The notes under the pieces are model-generated. The model did not search any database, was not told the origin of the DNA, and worked only from the letters and a program-made list of their open reading frames with translations. Shown one piece after another: positions 55,628 to 62,828 of a stretch of 64,000 bases of DNA (position 1 is the stretch's first letter; every line of letters starts with the position of its first letter). A program made the position numbers and the translations under genes. The stretch spans positions 1 to 64,000 of the forward strand of contig DATKPE010000001.1 in assembly GCA_035524335.1 (NCBI GenBank), read 5' to 3'. This DNA is from DATKPE01 sp035524335 (GTDB taxonomy: Bacteria > Bacteroidota > Ignavibacteria > UBA10030 > SZUA-254).

Positions 55628-56095
55628 CTACGATTTTTTGCGGCGGAGGAGAAATTTCTTCAAATCATCGAACGAAGAGAACGATTCGGTGATACAGCCC
55701 AGGATCCATCCGGGCACATCGTGAAGCGGATAGGTTGTAACGAAGTAGACCGGCTTTCCGAAGAACCGGGCCATGGTGAGCTCGCCTTTTGTGCCGGCGC
55801 CTCTGATCGCCCCCTCGTCCCAGAGGCAGATCAGGTAATCGGTCCGTTCGGCGATTTCACGGCAGTCGATTTCCACCAGGTCTCTGACGATGGAGCGGTA
55901 GCGGGGGGTATCGGAATATTTCAGCGTCCTGAAATCGACCGTCGGATGGTGGATTTCGAAGAAGCGGTCGCTTTCGACGTTCGGATTGAAGACGGAGTCG
56001 CCGAGGTGTGTTTCGAGCCAGGATTGAAGTTCGGAACGCCATCGGCTTCCTTCGCCGTCGGCATATTCCATTCCACCGGAGAGATAGACGCGCAT
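55628..56095 (-). CDS. nucleoside 2-deoxyribosyltransferase-like protein
   Basis: A 155-residue cytoplasmic protein. Start MRVYLSGGMEYADG at 56095 is chosen over an upstream in-frame ATG that would overlap the neighbour. YLSGGMEYA at the N-terminus, VEIDCREIAERTDYLICLW and GAGTKGELTMARFFGKPVYFV match the nucleoside-deoxyribosyltransferase-like fold: the glutamate in GELTMA corresponds to the nucleophile. It may cleave or exchange bases of a nucleotide or serve in nucleotide-based signalling; the substrate is not known. Eight bases after the polyprenol-kinase-like gene. Confidence 0.75.
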   Translation of the reverse strand: MRVYLSGGMEYADGEGSRWRSELQSWLETHLGDSVFNPNVESDRFFEIHHPTVDFRTLKYSDTPRYRSIVRDLVEIDCREIAERTDYLICLWDEGAIRGAGTKGELTMARFFGKPVYFVTTYPLHDVPGWILGCITESFSSFDDLKKFLLRRKKS

Positions 56096-56103
56096 CGGAT
56101 GTC

Positions 56104-56757
56104 TCAGAATGAATGAATGTTGAGATGGGGGAGAAAAACGGTATATCCGCACCAGAGAAGCGAACCGACGGTGAGCGGGACGGAGAAGTTGTCGTCGACC
56201 GGGATCGGAAGAGCTTCGACGGCGGTTCCGCAGGCGACGGCCGCTCCGGAGATGAGATATTCGGTCGCACTGTATTCGATTTTTGGCAGAACGGCGATAA
56301 GCAGAATGCCGGTAAGAAAAAAGGCGCCGGATCCTTCGAGCGATTTATGGAAGAAACGGTGCCGGCCGAATTTTCGTCCGACGAGGGCGGCGCTGATATC
56401 GCACAGAATCAGCGTGGAAAAACTGGTGACGGCGATCAGTTTGGGAAAGATGAGAATCGTCAGCGTCGCCGAGAGGAGAACATAGGTGGCCCCGCTGAGG
56501 CTGATCCGCTTCTTGTCCAGCTCGTGACTCCTGAGGAGAATGCCGAACGTGCCGGTGAACCACGCTTCCATGGCGGGGATCCGGTAGCGGGCCAGATCGA
56601 GTGCGGCGACAACGATGGTGAGGGGGAAGAGGATCGCCAGAGCGGCCGCTTTCGGAATGTACCAGTAGACGGCCGGGATCACGATCGAACAGAGGTGGAT
56701 CGTTTTTCGGATCAGCTCGATCCGGAAGGTATCGGAACCGTTGTTACCGGGTCTCAC
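56104..56757 (-). CDS. dolichol/phytol kinase-like (SEC59/VTE5 family) membrane protein
   Basis: A 217-residue inner-membrane protein with six or seven helices. ELIRKTIHLCSIVIPAVYW at the N-terminus, CDISAALVGRKFGRHRFFHK and KSLEGSGAFFLTG are the motifs of the CTP-dependent polyprenol/diacylglycerol kinase family, ending VDDNFSVPLTVG. It probably phosphorylates an isoprenoid alcohol or diacylglycerol. Its start overlaps the ftsH stop by 14 bases. The lipid substrate is inference; the squalene genes at 61057 use related precursors. Confidence 0.85.
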   Translation of the reverse strand: MRPGNNGSDTFRIELIRKTIHLCSIVIPAVYWYIPKAAALAILFPLTIVVAALDLARYRIPAMEAWFTGTFGILLRSHELDKKRISLSGATYVLLSATLTILIFPKLIAVTSFSTLILCDISAALVGRKFGRHRFFHKSLEGSGAFFLTGILLIAVLPKIEYSATEYLISGAAVACGTAVEALPIPVDDNFSVPLTVGSLLWCGYTVFLPHLNIHSF

Positions 56758-58792
56758 CGGGCTGTGCAGGCGCGGCGGGCGGTGCTTCCCCGCCAGTGGT
56801 GCTGTTCTCTCCGTTGGGACGGCGTTCGACAGGGGGGAGCGATTCGCCCCGGATCAGCCGGTCGATTTCATCGCCGTCGAGAATTTCGCGTTCGAGCAGT
56901 GCCATCGCCAGCCGGTGGAGCGTTTCGATATGTTCGGCGAGGATCGATTCGGCGCGCGTCATTCCCTCCACGATGATCCGCTTGGTCTCCTCATCGATCG
57001 CCACGGCCGTGGTTTCGGAATAATTCTTGGTTCTCGTGATTTCCCGGCCGAGGAATATTTCCTCCTCCTTCGATCCGTAGGCGAGCGGACCAAGCCGGGC
57101 GCTCATGCCCCACTCGCAGACCATCTTGTGGGCGAGGGAGGTGGCGCGTTCGATGTCGTTCCCCGCTCCCGTCGTGAACTGATTGAAGATCAGTTTCTCC
57201 GCCGCACGGCCGCCCAGCGCATAGGCGATCATGGCCTCGAGATACTCCTTCGAATAGGTGTGCTTTTCGTCGATCGGCAGATAGGTCGTGACGCCGAGGG
57301 CGCGGCCGCGGGGGATGATCGTCACCTTGTGGACGGGATCGGCTTCCGGAATTTTCTTCGCGACGAGGACATGTCCCGATTCGTGGTATGCCGTGACCTT
57401 TTTCTCCTGGTCGGAAATGATGAGACTTTTTCGCTCGATCCCCATCATCACCTTGTCTTTGGCTTCCTCGAAATGAAGCATGCTCACCGTCTTGCAGTTT
57501 TTCCGGGCGGCGAGGAGTGCGGCTTCGTTCACGAGGTTTGCCAGATCGGCGCCCGCCAGGCCGGGAGTTCCCTTCGCAAGCAGTTCCAGATTGACATTCT
57601 CGTCGAGCGGGATATTCCGGGTATGGACTTTCAGAATTCCCTCGCGGCCCCGGACATCCGGACGGTCGACGACGATCTGCCGGTCGAAGCGTCCCGGGCG
57701 GAGCAGGGCGGGATCGAGGACGTCGGGACGGTTGGTCGCGGCGATGATGATCACGCCGCTGTTCTGTTCGAAGCCGTCCATTTCCACCAGAAGCTGGTTG
57801 AGGGTCTGTTCGCGCTCGTCATGACCGCCGCCGAGACCCGCGCCGCGGTGACGGCCCACCGCGTCGATTTCGTCTATGAAAATGATCGCAGGGGCATTTT
57901 TCTTGCCGGTTTCGAACAGGTCGCGGACACGGCTCGCCCCGACCCCGACGAACATCTCAACGAAGTCGGCTCCGGAAATCGAAAAGAACGGAACACCCGC
58001 TTCACCCGCGACAGCGCGGGCAAGGAGCGTCTTCCCGGTTCCCGGCGGCCCGAGGAGGAGCACGCCCCGCGGTATCTTTCCGCCGAGCCGCTGGAACTTC
58101 GACGGTTCCCGGAGGAATTCGATGATTTCCTGAAGTTCAATTTTGGCTTCGTCCGCACCGGCCACGTCCTGGAAGGTGACGCGCGTCTGTCCCTCGCTGA
58201 TGACTTTGGCGCGGCTTTTCCCGAAGGAAAAAATGCCCTTGGTTCCCCCGCCCTGCATCCGCCGCATGATGATGAGCCAGACGCCGAGACCGAGCACCCA
58301 CGGAAGCCAGCTCAGGAGGGCATTCACCCAGGTATTGTCCTCTTTGGTGACCGTGAAGGTAATATGGCGGTCGTTCCATTCCTTCACCATGCCGGCGTCG
58401 ATATAGGGGAGGGTGACGATGAACTTCGTCGCCTGCCCCGATTTTCCGTTTACGTTCCGCAGATCGGTCGGATTTTTGAGCGTGGCGTGCATTTCGAAAT
58501 TGTTCATCTCCGATTTCTTGATGACCGCGGAACTGATCTGATCCTGCTGGAGGAGCGCCTGATACTGCGTATAGTCGATTTCGAATTCGGTCGTCTCCTG
58601 CGTCCGGAAAAGCGTCATGATAATGAAGACGCCGAGGATGATCGCGGACCAGCTGAGGACCACCTTGAGGACCTTTCCCCAGTTGAAATCCTCGTCGTTC
58701 CTGAACTGTTTCTGCGGGCGCGGGCGGCGCGGCCGGGGAAGCTTTTTCTGGGATTGCCGTTCGGGTGATTGTTTAGTATCCTGTCCAGCCAT
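56744..58792 (-). CDS. ftsH: ATP-dependent zinc metalloprotease FtsH
   Basis: A 682-residue membrane AAA+ protease that degrades misfolded membrane proteins and regulators. A basic 38-residue leader precedes helix 1 (about 40-61); a periplasmic domain and helix 2 (about 157-176) follow. Walker A GPPGTGKT is at 248-255, Walker B IIFIDEID at about 303-310, the SRH at NRPDVLDPALLRPGRFD and the zinc site HESGH at 470-474. The Pro/Ala tail after 650 is of low complexity. It follows hpt by 29 bases, the common tilS-hpt-ftsH order. Confidence 0.97.
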   Translation of the reverse strand: MAGQDTKQSPERQSQKKLPRPRRPRPQKQFRNDEDFNWGKVLKVVLSWSAIILGVFIIMTLFRTQETTEFEIDYTQYQALLQQDQISSAVIKKSEMNNFEMHATLKNPTDLRNVNGKSGQATKFIVTLPYIDAGMVKEWNDRHITFTVTKEDNTWVNALLSWLPWVLGLGVWLIIMRRMQGGGTKGIFSFGKSRAKVISEGQTRVTFQDVAGADEAKIELQEIIEFLREPSKFQRLGGKIPRGVLLLGPPGTGKTLLARAVAGEAGVPFFSISGADFVEMFVGVGASRVRDLFETGKKNAPAIIFIDEIDAVGRHRGAGLGGGHDEREQTLNQLLVEMDGFEQNSGVIIIAATNRPDVLDPALLRPGRFDRQIVVDRPDVRGREGILKVHTRNIPLDENVNLELLAKGTPGLAGADLANLVNEAALLAARKNCKTVSMLHFEEAKDKVMMGIERKSLIISDQEKKVTAYHESGHVLVAKKIPEADPVHKVTIIPRGRALGVTTYLPIDEKHTYSKEYLEAMIAYALGGRAAEKLIFNQFTTGAGNDIERATSLAHKMVCEWGMSARLGPLAYGSKEEEIFLGREITRTKNYSETTAVAIDEETKRIIVEGMTRAESILAEHIETLHRLAMALLEREILDGDEIDRLIRGESLPPVERRPNGENSTTGGEAPPAAPAQPGETR

Positions 58793-58821
58793 ACATTCAG
58801 ACCTTTATCGTGTCCATAGGT

Positions 58822-59376
58822 TCATGCCTGCTGACCCGCGAGGCGGTAGATGCCCCTGAGATTCCGCACCTTCTGTGCGTAATCGAGTCCGTAGCCGATC
58901 ACAAAATAATTCGGGATGGAAAAACCGACATACTTCACCGGCACCTTGATTTTCTGCGCATTTTTTTTCTGAAGAAGACTCACCACACTGCAGGATCGCG
59001 GCTGCTGCTCGCGGATCAGCTTCAGAATATAGTCGACCGAGAGACCGGAATCGACTATATCCTCCACGATGATGATGTCCCGGTTCTCGACCTGACAGTT
59101 CAGATCCTTCAGCATCTTGACGTTGCCGGAACTGATCTTCGCATCGCCGTAGCTCGATAATTTCATGAAATCGATCTCACAGTCGATGGAAACATGCCGG
59201 ATCAGATCCGAAAGGAATATGAAGGATCCGTTCAGAATGCCGATGAAGATCGGGACCCGTCCGCGATAGTGTCTGCTGATCCGGGTGCCGAGCTCCCGCA
59301 CCCTCGCCTGGATTTTTTTCTCTGATAGATAAAGAACGAACCGTTCGTTGTTGATCTCGAAGTATTTTGGCGTCAT
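58822..59376 (-). CDS. hpt: hypoxanthine(-guanine) phosphoribosyltransferase
   Basis: A 184-residue purine-salvage enzyme. The PRPP-binding motif reads IIIVEDIVDSGLSVDYIL, and the N-terminal GILNGSFIFLSDL and C-terminal PNYFVIGYGLDYAQKVRNL fit the bacterial hpt family; length is standard. Ten bases after tilS. Confidence 0.95.
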   Translation of the reverse strand: MTPKYFEINNERFVLYLSEKKIQARVRELGTRISRHYRGRVPIFIGILNGSFIFLSDLIRHVSIDCEIDFMKLSSYGDAKISSGNVKMLKDLNCQVENRDIIIVEDIVDSGLSVDYILKLIREQQPRSCSVVSLLQKKNAQKIKVPVKYVGFSIPNYFVIGYGLDYAQKVRNLRGIYRLAGQQA

Positions 59377-59386
59377 CTGATCGTCG

Positions 59387-60769
59387 TTATCGTGGCCGGT
59401 ATTCCAGTTTCACTGCGGACTGCGTTTTCGGGGAGATCTTAAACCGGTCGTCAAGCCGTTTTCCGCAAATCCATACAATTTTGCCGTCTGATACCAGAAT
59501 CGGCACCGAATTCTTTTCAAATAAAGGAATTTTTTCATCAATAAAAAAATCACTCACTTTCCGCCTGTTCGACATCCCCAGCGGGATGAACCAGTCCCCT
59601 TTTTCCCAGTTCCGGAGTACGAGAGGACCTTTGATCGCCTCCGCATCGGCATACTCGACCGATTGGTTGTCGGAAAAAACCGGAGCCCCGGCGGGGTCCA
59701 TCCGGAAGAGGTACCCGCCCAGCTCGTAGGCCCGGCCGCTCTCCACCGGAATGCAGAACCTCTGCTCATCCTCCTCCCGGCGCAGGAGAAGCCTCCCCCG
59801 GTCCCGGAAGAAGCGCCACGTTCCCGACACCGCGCACTGCGATCCGGTTTCGTTCACGGCGACGGCGATCATCGACTGGACGGTCGCCCATTCGGCGTCG
59901 TGCCCGAGCAGTTCGCGCCCCGCCGTGTGCAGAAGATACCCCTGCAGAAAGGGGTGGAGCACCATGAATCGTTCCCGGTCGATGACCAGCCCGGTCTCCG
60001 ACCGTTCCAGAATAACGGGAGCGAACAGCGGTCCGGTGATCTCGGCGAGATACTCGTCGAGTGACCGGAACAACTGCCCCGTGCGTACCAGGGTCCCGGC
60101 GACGTTCGGATTAACCTCCGTCAATTGCGGGAGGATTTTGTGGCGGAGAAAATTCCGCGTGTAGTCGTCGGTCGCATTGGTGCAATCTTCCCGGTGGGAA
60201 ACCTGCATCCGGAGCGCATATGTCTCCAGCTCCGCCCGCCGGAGCGGAAGAAGAGGGCGGATGAGGTGGCGGGCCGGATCCGAAATCGGAATTCCCCGGA
60301 GTCCCCTGATCCCGGATCCGCGGAGAAAGCGGAAGAGGAGCGTCTCCGCCTGGTCGTCCGCATGATGTGCGGTTGCAACAACCCGGAACGCGTGCTCCTT
60401 CCGGACTTCTTCGAGGAAGGCATACCGCAGTTCCCGGGCGCTCTCCTGGATCGAAAGTTTCCGGGTCTCCGCGTGGGCCGCGGTATCGACACGGCGGGTG
60501 TAGCAGGGAATTCCGAGAATCCGCGCACGCGCCGCAACGAACTCCTCATCCTGATCCGAGGCGTCCCCGCGCAGTCTGTGGTTGCAGTGCGCCACGGCGA
60601 TGGTAAAATCGCCCGGCGACGCGCATGCGTGCATCAGCTCGAGCATCACCATCGAATCGAGTCCTCCGCTCACCGCGAGAAGGACCGAAGACCCGGGAGG
60701 GATCAATTCGTTCCGCCGGAGAATATCAAGAACTGTGCGTACCAGCGGGTCGGAAGGAGTCATTCCCAT
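59387..60769 (-). CDS. tilS: tRNA(Ile)-lysidine synthase
   Basis: A 460-residue enzyme that changes C34 of tRNA-Ile(CAT) to lysidine. The ATP PP-loop SGGLDS is at about 34-39 (LLAVSGGLDSMVML); AHCNHRLRGDASDQDEEFV and ATAHHADDQAETLLFRFLRGSG are the conserved catalytic segments; the C-terminal substrate-binding domain ends in NRRKVSDFFIDEKIPLFEK. Two ATGs (60769 and 60763) could start it; neither has a strong binding site. Its own substrate tRNA is not in view; the nearby CAT tRNA is elongator Met. Confidence 0.94.
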   Translation of the reverse strand: MGMTPSDPLVRTVLDILRRNELIPPGSSVLLAVSGGLDSMVMLELMHACASPGDFTIAVAHCNHRLRGDASDQDEEFVAARARILGIPCYTRRVDTAAHAETRKLSIQESARELRYAFLEEVRKEHAFRVVATAHHADDQAETLLFRFLRGSGIRGLRGIPISDPARHLIRPLLPLRRAELETYALRMQVSHREDCTNATDDYTRNFLRHKILPQLTEVNPNVAGTLVRTGQLFRSLDEYLAEITGPLFAPVILERSETGLVIDRERFMVLHPFLQGYLLHTAGRELLGHDAEWATVQSMIAVAVNETGSQCAVSGTWRFFRDRGRLLLRREEDEQRFCIPVESGRAYELGGYLFRMDPAGAPVFSDNQSVEYADAEAIKGPLVLRNWEKGDWFIPLGMSNRRKVSDFFIDEKIPLFEKNSVPILVSDGKIVWICGKRLDDRFKISPKTQSAVKLEYRPR

Positions 60770-60781
60770 TGGAGATTTAGT

Positions 60782-60816
60782 AAAAAAATTCCCTCCCGGC
60801 GAATGCCTGGAGGGAG
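60782..60816 (-). terminator. intrinsic terminator of tRNA-Met
   Basis: On the minus strand TCCCTCC (60809-60815) pairs with GGAGGGA (60790-60796), 12-base loop, then TTTTTTTA at 60781-60788. It lies between the tRNA-Met 3' end and tilS. Because it precedes tilS by only some 15 bases, tilS must be expressed by read-through or by a promoter hidden in this gap. Confidence 0.85.
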
Positions 60817-60827
60817 GATTACTGCTG

Positions 60828-60901
<74 letters not shown>

Positions 60902-60906
60902 GGAGA

Positions 60907-60933
60907 TGACGGTAAAGGGAAGATTTACCGTCA
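60907..60933. promoter_or_regulatory. perfect 10-base inverted repeat at the start of the tRNA-Met transcript
   Basis: TGACGGTAAA (60907-60916) and TTTACCGTCA (60924-60933), 7-base loop. It starts immediately after the tRNA-Met downstream promoter box (60934) and ends six bases before the tRNA, so it overlaps the predicted transcription start. It could be an operator or a stem in the tRNA precursor. Confidence 0.5.
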
Positions 60934-60964
60934 CAAATTTATGAAAATTTTCGACGGAAAACAA
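60934..60964 (-). promoter_or_regulatory. Bacteroidota-type promoter of tRNA-Met (perfect match)
   Basis: On the minus strand: TTG (60962-60964), 20 bases, TAAATTTG (60934-60941), an exact match to TTG-N17..23-TAnnTTTG, 33 bases upstream of the tRNA 5' end. Confidence 0.8.
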
Positions 60965-61018
60965 GCCTGCGTGGTTCCCGCAATCTCCGGACCCGGCGCC
61001 CGGGCATCGGACGGTTCG

Positions 61019-61048
61019 TTGATTTTCCTTCCCATCTTTAGTATTTTG
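61019..61048 (+). promoter_or_regulatory. candidate promoter of hpnC
   Basis: TTG (61019-61021), 20 bases, TATTTTG (61042-61048). The box ends only eight bases before the hpnC ATG, so the mRNA would have almost no leader. The downstream box is one base short of the TAnnTTTG spacing. Confidence 0.35.
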
Positions 61049-61056
61049 AGTTCCGC

Positions 61057-61977
61057 ATGAGTGTCACCGCCGATATAGCCCGTGGTATGAGCACGGACGA
61101 GGCGTTTCAGTACTGCGCCCGTCTGACGGAGGCGCATTACGAGAACTTCCCCGTCGCGTCGCTCCTCATTCCCGACCAGAAACGGCCGTACATCCAGGCG
61201 ATCTATGCATTCAGCCGCATGGCGGACGATTTTGCGGACGAGGGCGATCTGACGAAAGAAGAGCGCCTGCGGCGGCTGGACGAATGGGAGACGGCTCTCC
61301 GCGACTGTTATAACGGAATTGCCACCCACCCGGTCTTCATCGCGCTTCGCGAGACGGTCAAACAACAGCGCATTCCCCCCGAACCGCTCCTCGATCTCAT
61401 CGCGGCCTTCAAGCGCGATGTTGTGCAGTCGCGCTACGAGACCTTCGCGGACCTGCTCGATTACTGCCGATGTTCCGCGAATCCGGTCGGAAGGATCGTG
61501 CTCATGATATTCGATCACCGGAACGACGATCTTTTCCGGAAATCGGATGCGATCTGTACGGCGCTTCAGCTGACGAATTTCTGGCAGGATGTCGCGGTCG
61601 ATGCGCGGAAGGACCGGCTGTACATTCCGCTCGAGGATATGCGCTCCCATTCCTATTCCGAATCGTCCTGGAAGAAGGGGGAATACAGCGAGGAATTCCG
61701 GAATCTCATGAAATTCCAGGTGGAGAGGACGCGGACGTTTTTTTTCGACGGGGCGGAACTCCCGCGCCTCGTCGAGAAGGAGCTCCAGATCGAACTCCGG
61801 CTGGTCTGGTTCGGAGGCATGTCGGTTCTCCGCATGCTGGAGCGGCGGAAATACGATATCTTCAGCCGGCGTCCGTCTCTTTCCCTTTTCGATAAGGCGG
61901 TTATTCTGGGCAAGGGACTGCTGACCGCCGACCCCGCAAAACTGAGAAAAAAATCGAAGCCATGGGATCTGACATAG
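61057..61977 (+). CDS. hpnC: hydroxysqualene synthase (squalene synthase-like HpnC)
   Basis: A 306-residue trans-isoprenyl synthase-like protein. The first Asp-rich motif is AFSRMADDFADEGD, the second TNFWQDVAVDARKDRLYIP, each holding magnesium for diphosphate departure. NFPVASLLIP near the N-terminus is characteristic of the HpnC branch. In the known three-step bacterial route HpnC converts presqualene diphosphate to hydroxysqualene. It overlaps hpnD by 16 bases. The gene order C-D-E is the standard one. Confidence 0.92.
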   Translation: MSVTADIARGMSTDEAFQYCARLTEAHYENFPVASLLIPDQKRPYIQAIYAFSRMADDFADEGDLTKEERLRRLDEWETALRDCYNGIATHPVFIALRETVKQQRIPPEPLLDLIAAFKRDVVQSRYETFADLLDYCRCSANPVGRIVLMIFDHRNDDLFRKSDAICTALQLTNFWQDVAVDARKDRLYIPLEDMRSHSYSESSWKKGEYSEEFRNLMKFQVERTRTFFFDGAELPRLVEKELQIELRLVWFGGMSVLRMLERRKYDIFSRRPSLSLFDKAVILGKGLLTADPAKLRKKSKPWDLT

Positions 61978-62810
61978 CAATCGACCTCCCGGTCGCAAAA
62001 TCGAGGAGCAGTTTTGCCTATTCGTTTCTGTTCCTGCCGAAACCGAAACGCGATGCTCTGAAGGTCGTCTATGCCTTCTGCCGCACCACGGACGATATCG
62101 TCGATAACCAGCACGAGGTGTCGAGGAACTTCCGCCGCCTCCAGGAATGGCGTCTGGAACTCGACAACGCGATCCGGGGTGAGTCGCCCTCGCCTCTGCT
62201 CCGTCAGCTTCTGGCGATCGCGCGGACCTTCAATATCCCGGTCGGACATTTCCAGGACCTCATCCGGGGCGTCGAGATGGACCTCGTCCGGAACCGCTAT
62301 CGCACATTCGCGGAACTCCAGGAATACTGTTTTCTTGTCGCTTCCACGGTCGGCCTGATGGTTCTCGGAATTTTCGGTCCGCGGAGCGGAAAGACATCGG
62401 CCTACGCGGTGAACCTCGGGATCGCCCTTCAGCTGACGAACATTCTCCGCGATGTCCGGGTCGATGCCCGGTACGGCCGGATCTATCTGCCGCAGGAGGA
62501 TCTGGAGAGATTCGGATGCCGGGAGGAGGATATTCTGGCGGGAACTTTCACCCCGGAGTTCCGTTCGCTGATGCAGTTCGAAACCGACCGCGCGGAGGAA
62601 TTCTTCAGCCGGGCGCGGGAATCGCTTCCCCGGGAAGACCGCCGGGCCATGTTCCCCGCCCGGATCATGGAAAGGGTTTATTACCGCACGCTCCGCCGGA
62701 TCCGCGACATCGATTATAACGTTCTCGATCATGCCGTCCGGATATCGCGGGGGATCCAGTTCCTCATCGCCCTGAAGTACTGGGTGAAGGAGCGCGTATT
62801 CGGATTCTGA
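61962..62810 (+). CDS. hpnD: presqualene diphosphate synthase (HpnD)
   Basis: A 282-residue squalene/phytoene synthase family enzyme that joins two farnesyl diphosphates to presqualene diphosphate. SSFAYSFLFLPKPKRDAL opens the fold; Asp-rich motifs are CRTTDDIVDNQ and LTNILRDVRVDARYGRIYLP. The start (ATGGGATCTGAC) lies inside hpnC. The family match is strong; HpnD and phytoene synthase look alike, and the neighbours hpnC and hpnE decide. Confidence 0.92.
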   Translation: MGSDIAIDLPVAKSRSSFAYSFLFLPKPKRDALKVVYAFCRTTDDIVDNQHEVSRNFRRLQEWRLELDNAIRGESPSPLLRQLLAIARTFNIPVGHFQDLIRGVEMDLVRNRYRTFAELQEYCFLVASTVGLMVLGIFGPRSGKTSAYAVNLGIALQLTNILRDVRVDARYGRIYLPQEDLERFGCREEDILAGTFTPEFRSLMQFETDRAEEFFSRARESLPREDRRAMFPARIMERVYYRTLRRIRDIDYNVLDHAVRISRGIQFLIALKYWVKERVFGF

Positions 62811-62828
62811 ATACCATCCGTCTGCTCC

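Noticed and set aside
56741..58768. Open frame of about 675 codons on the plus strand opposite ftsH
   Set aside because: It is the mirror of ftsH's GC-rich third positions; its product has no recognisable domain and ftsH is fully conserved.
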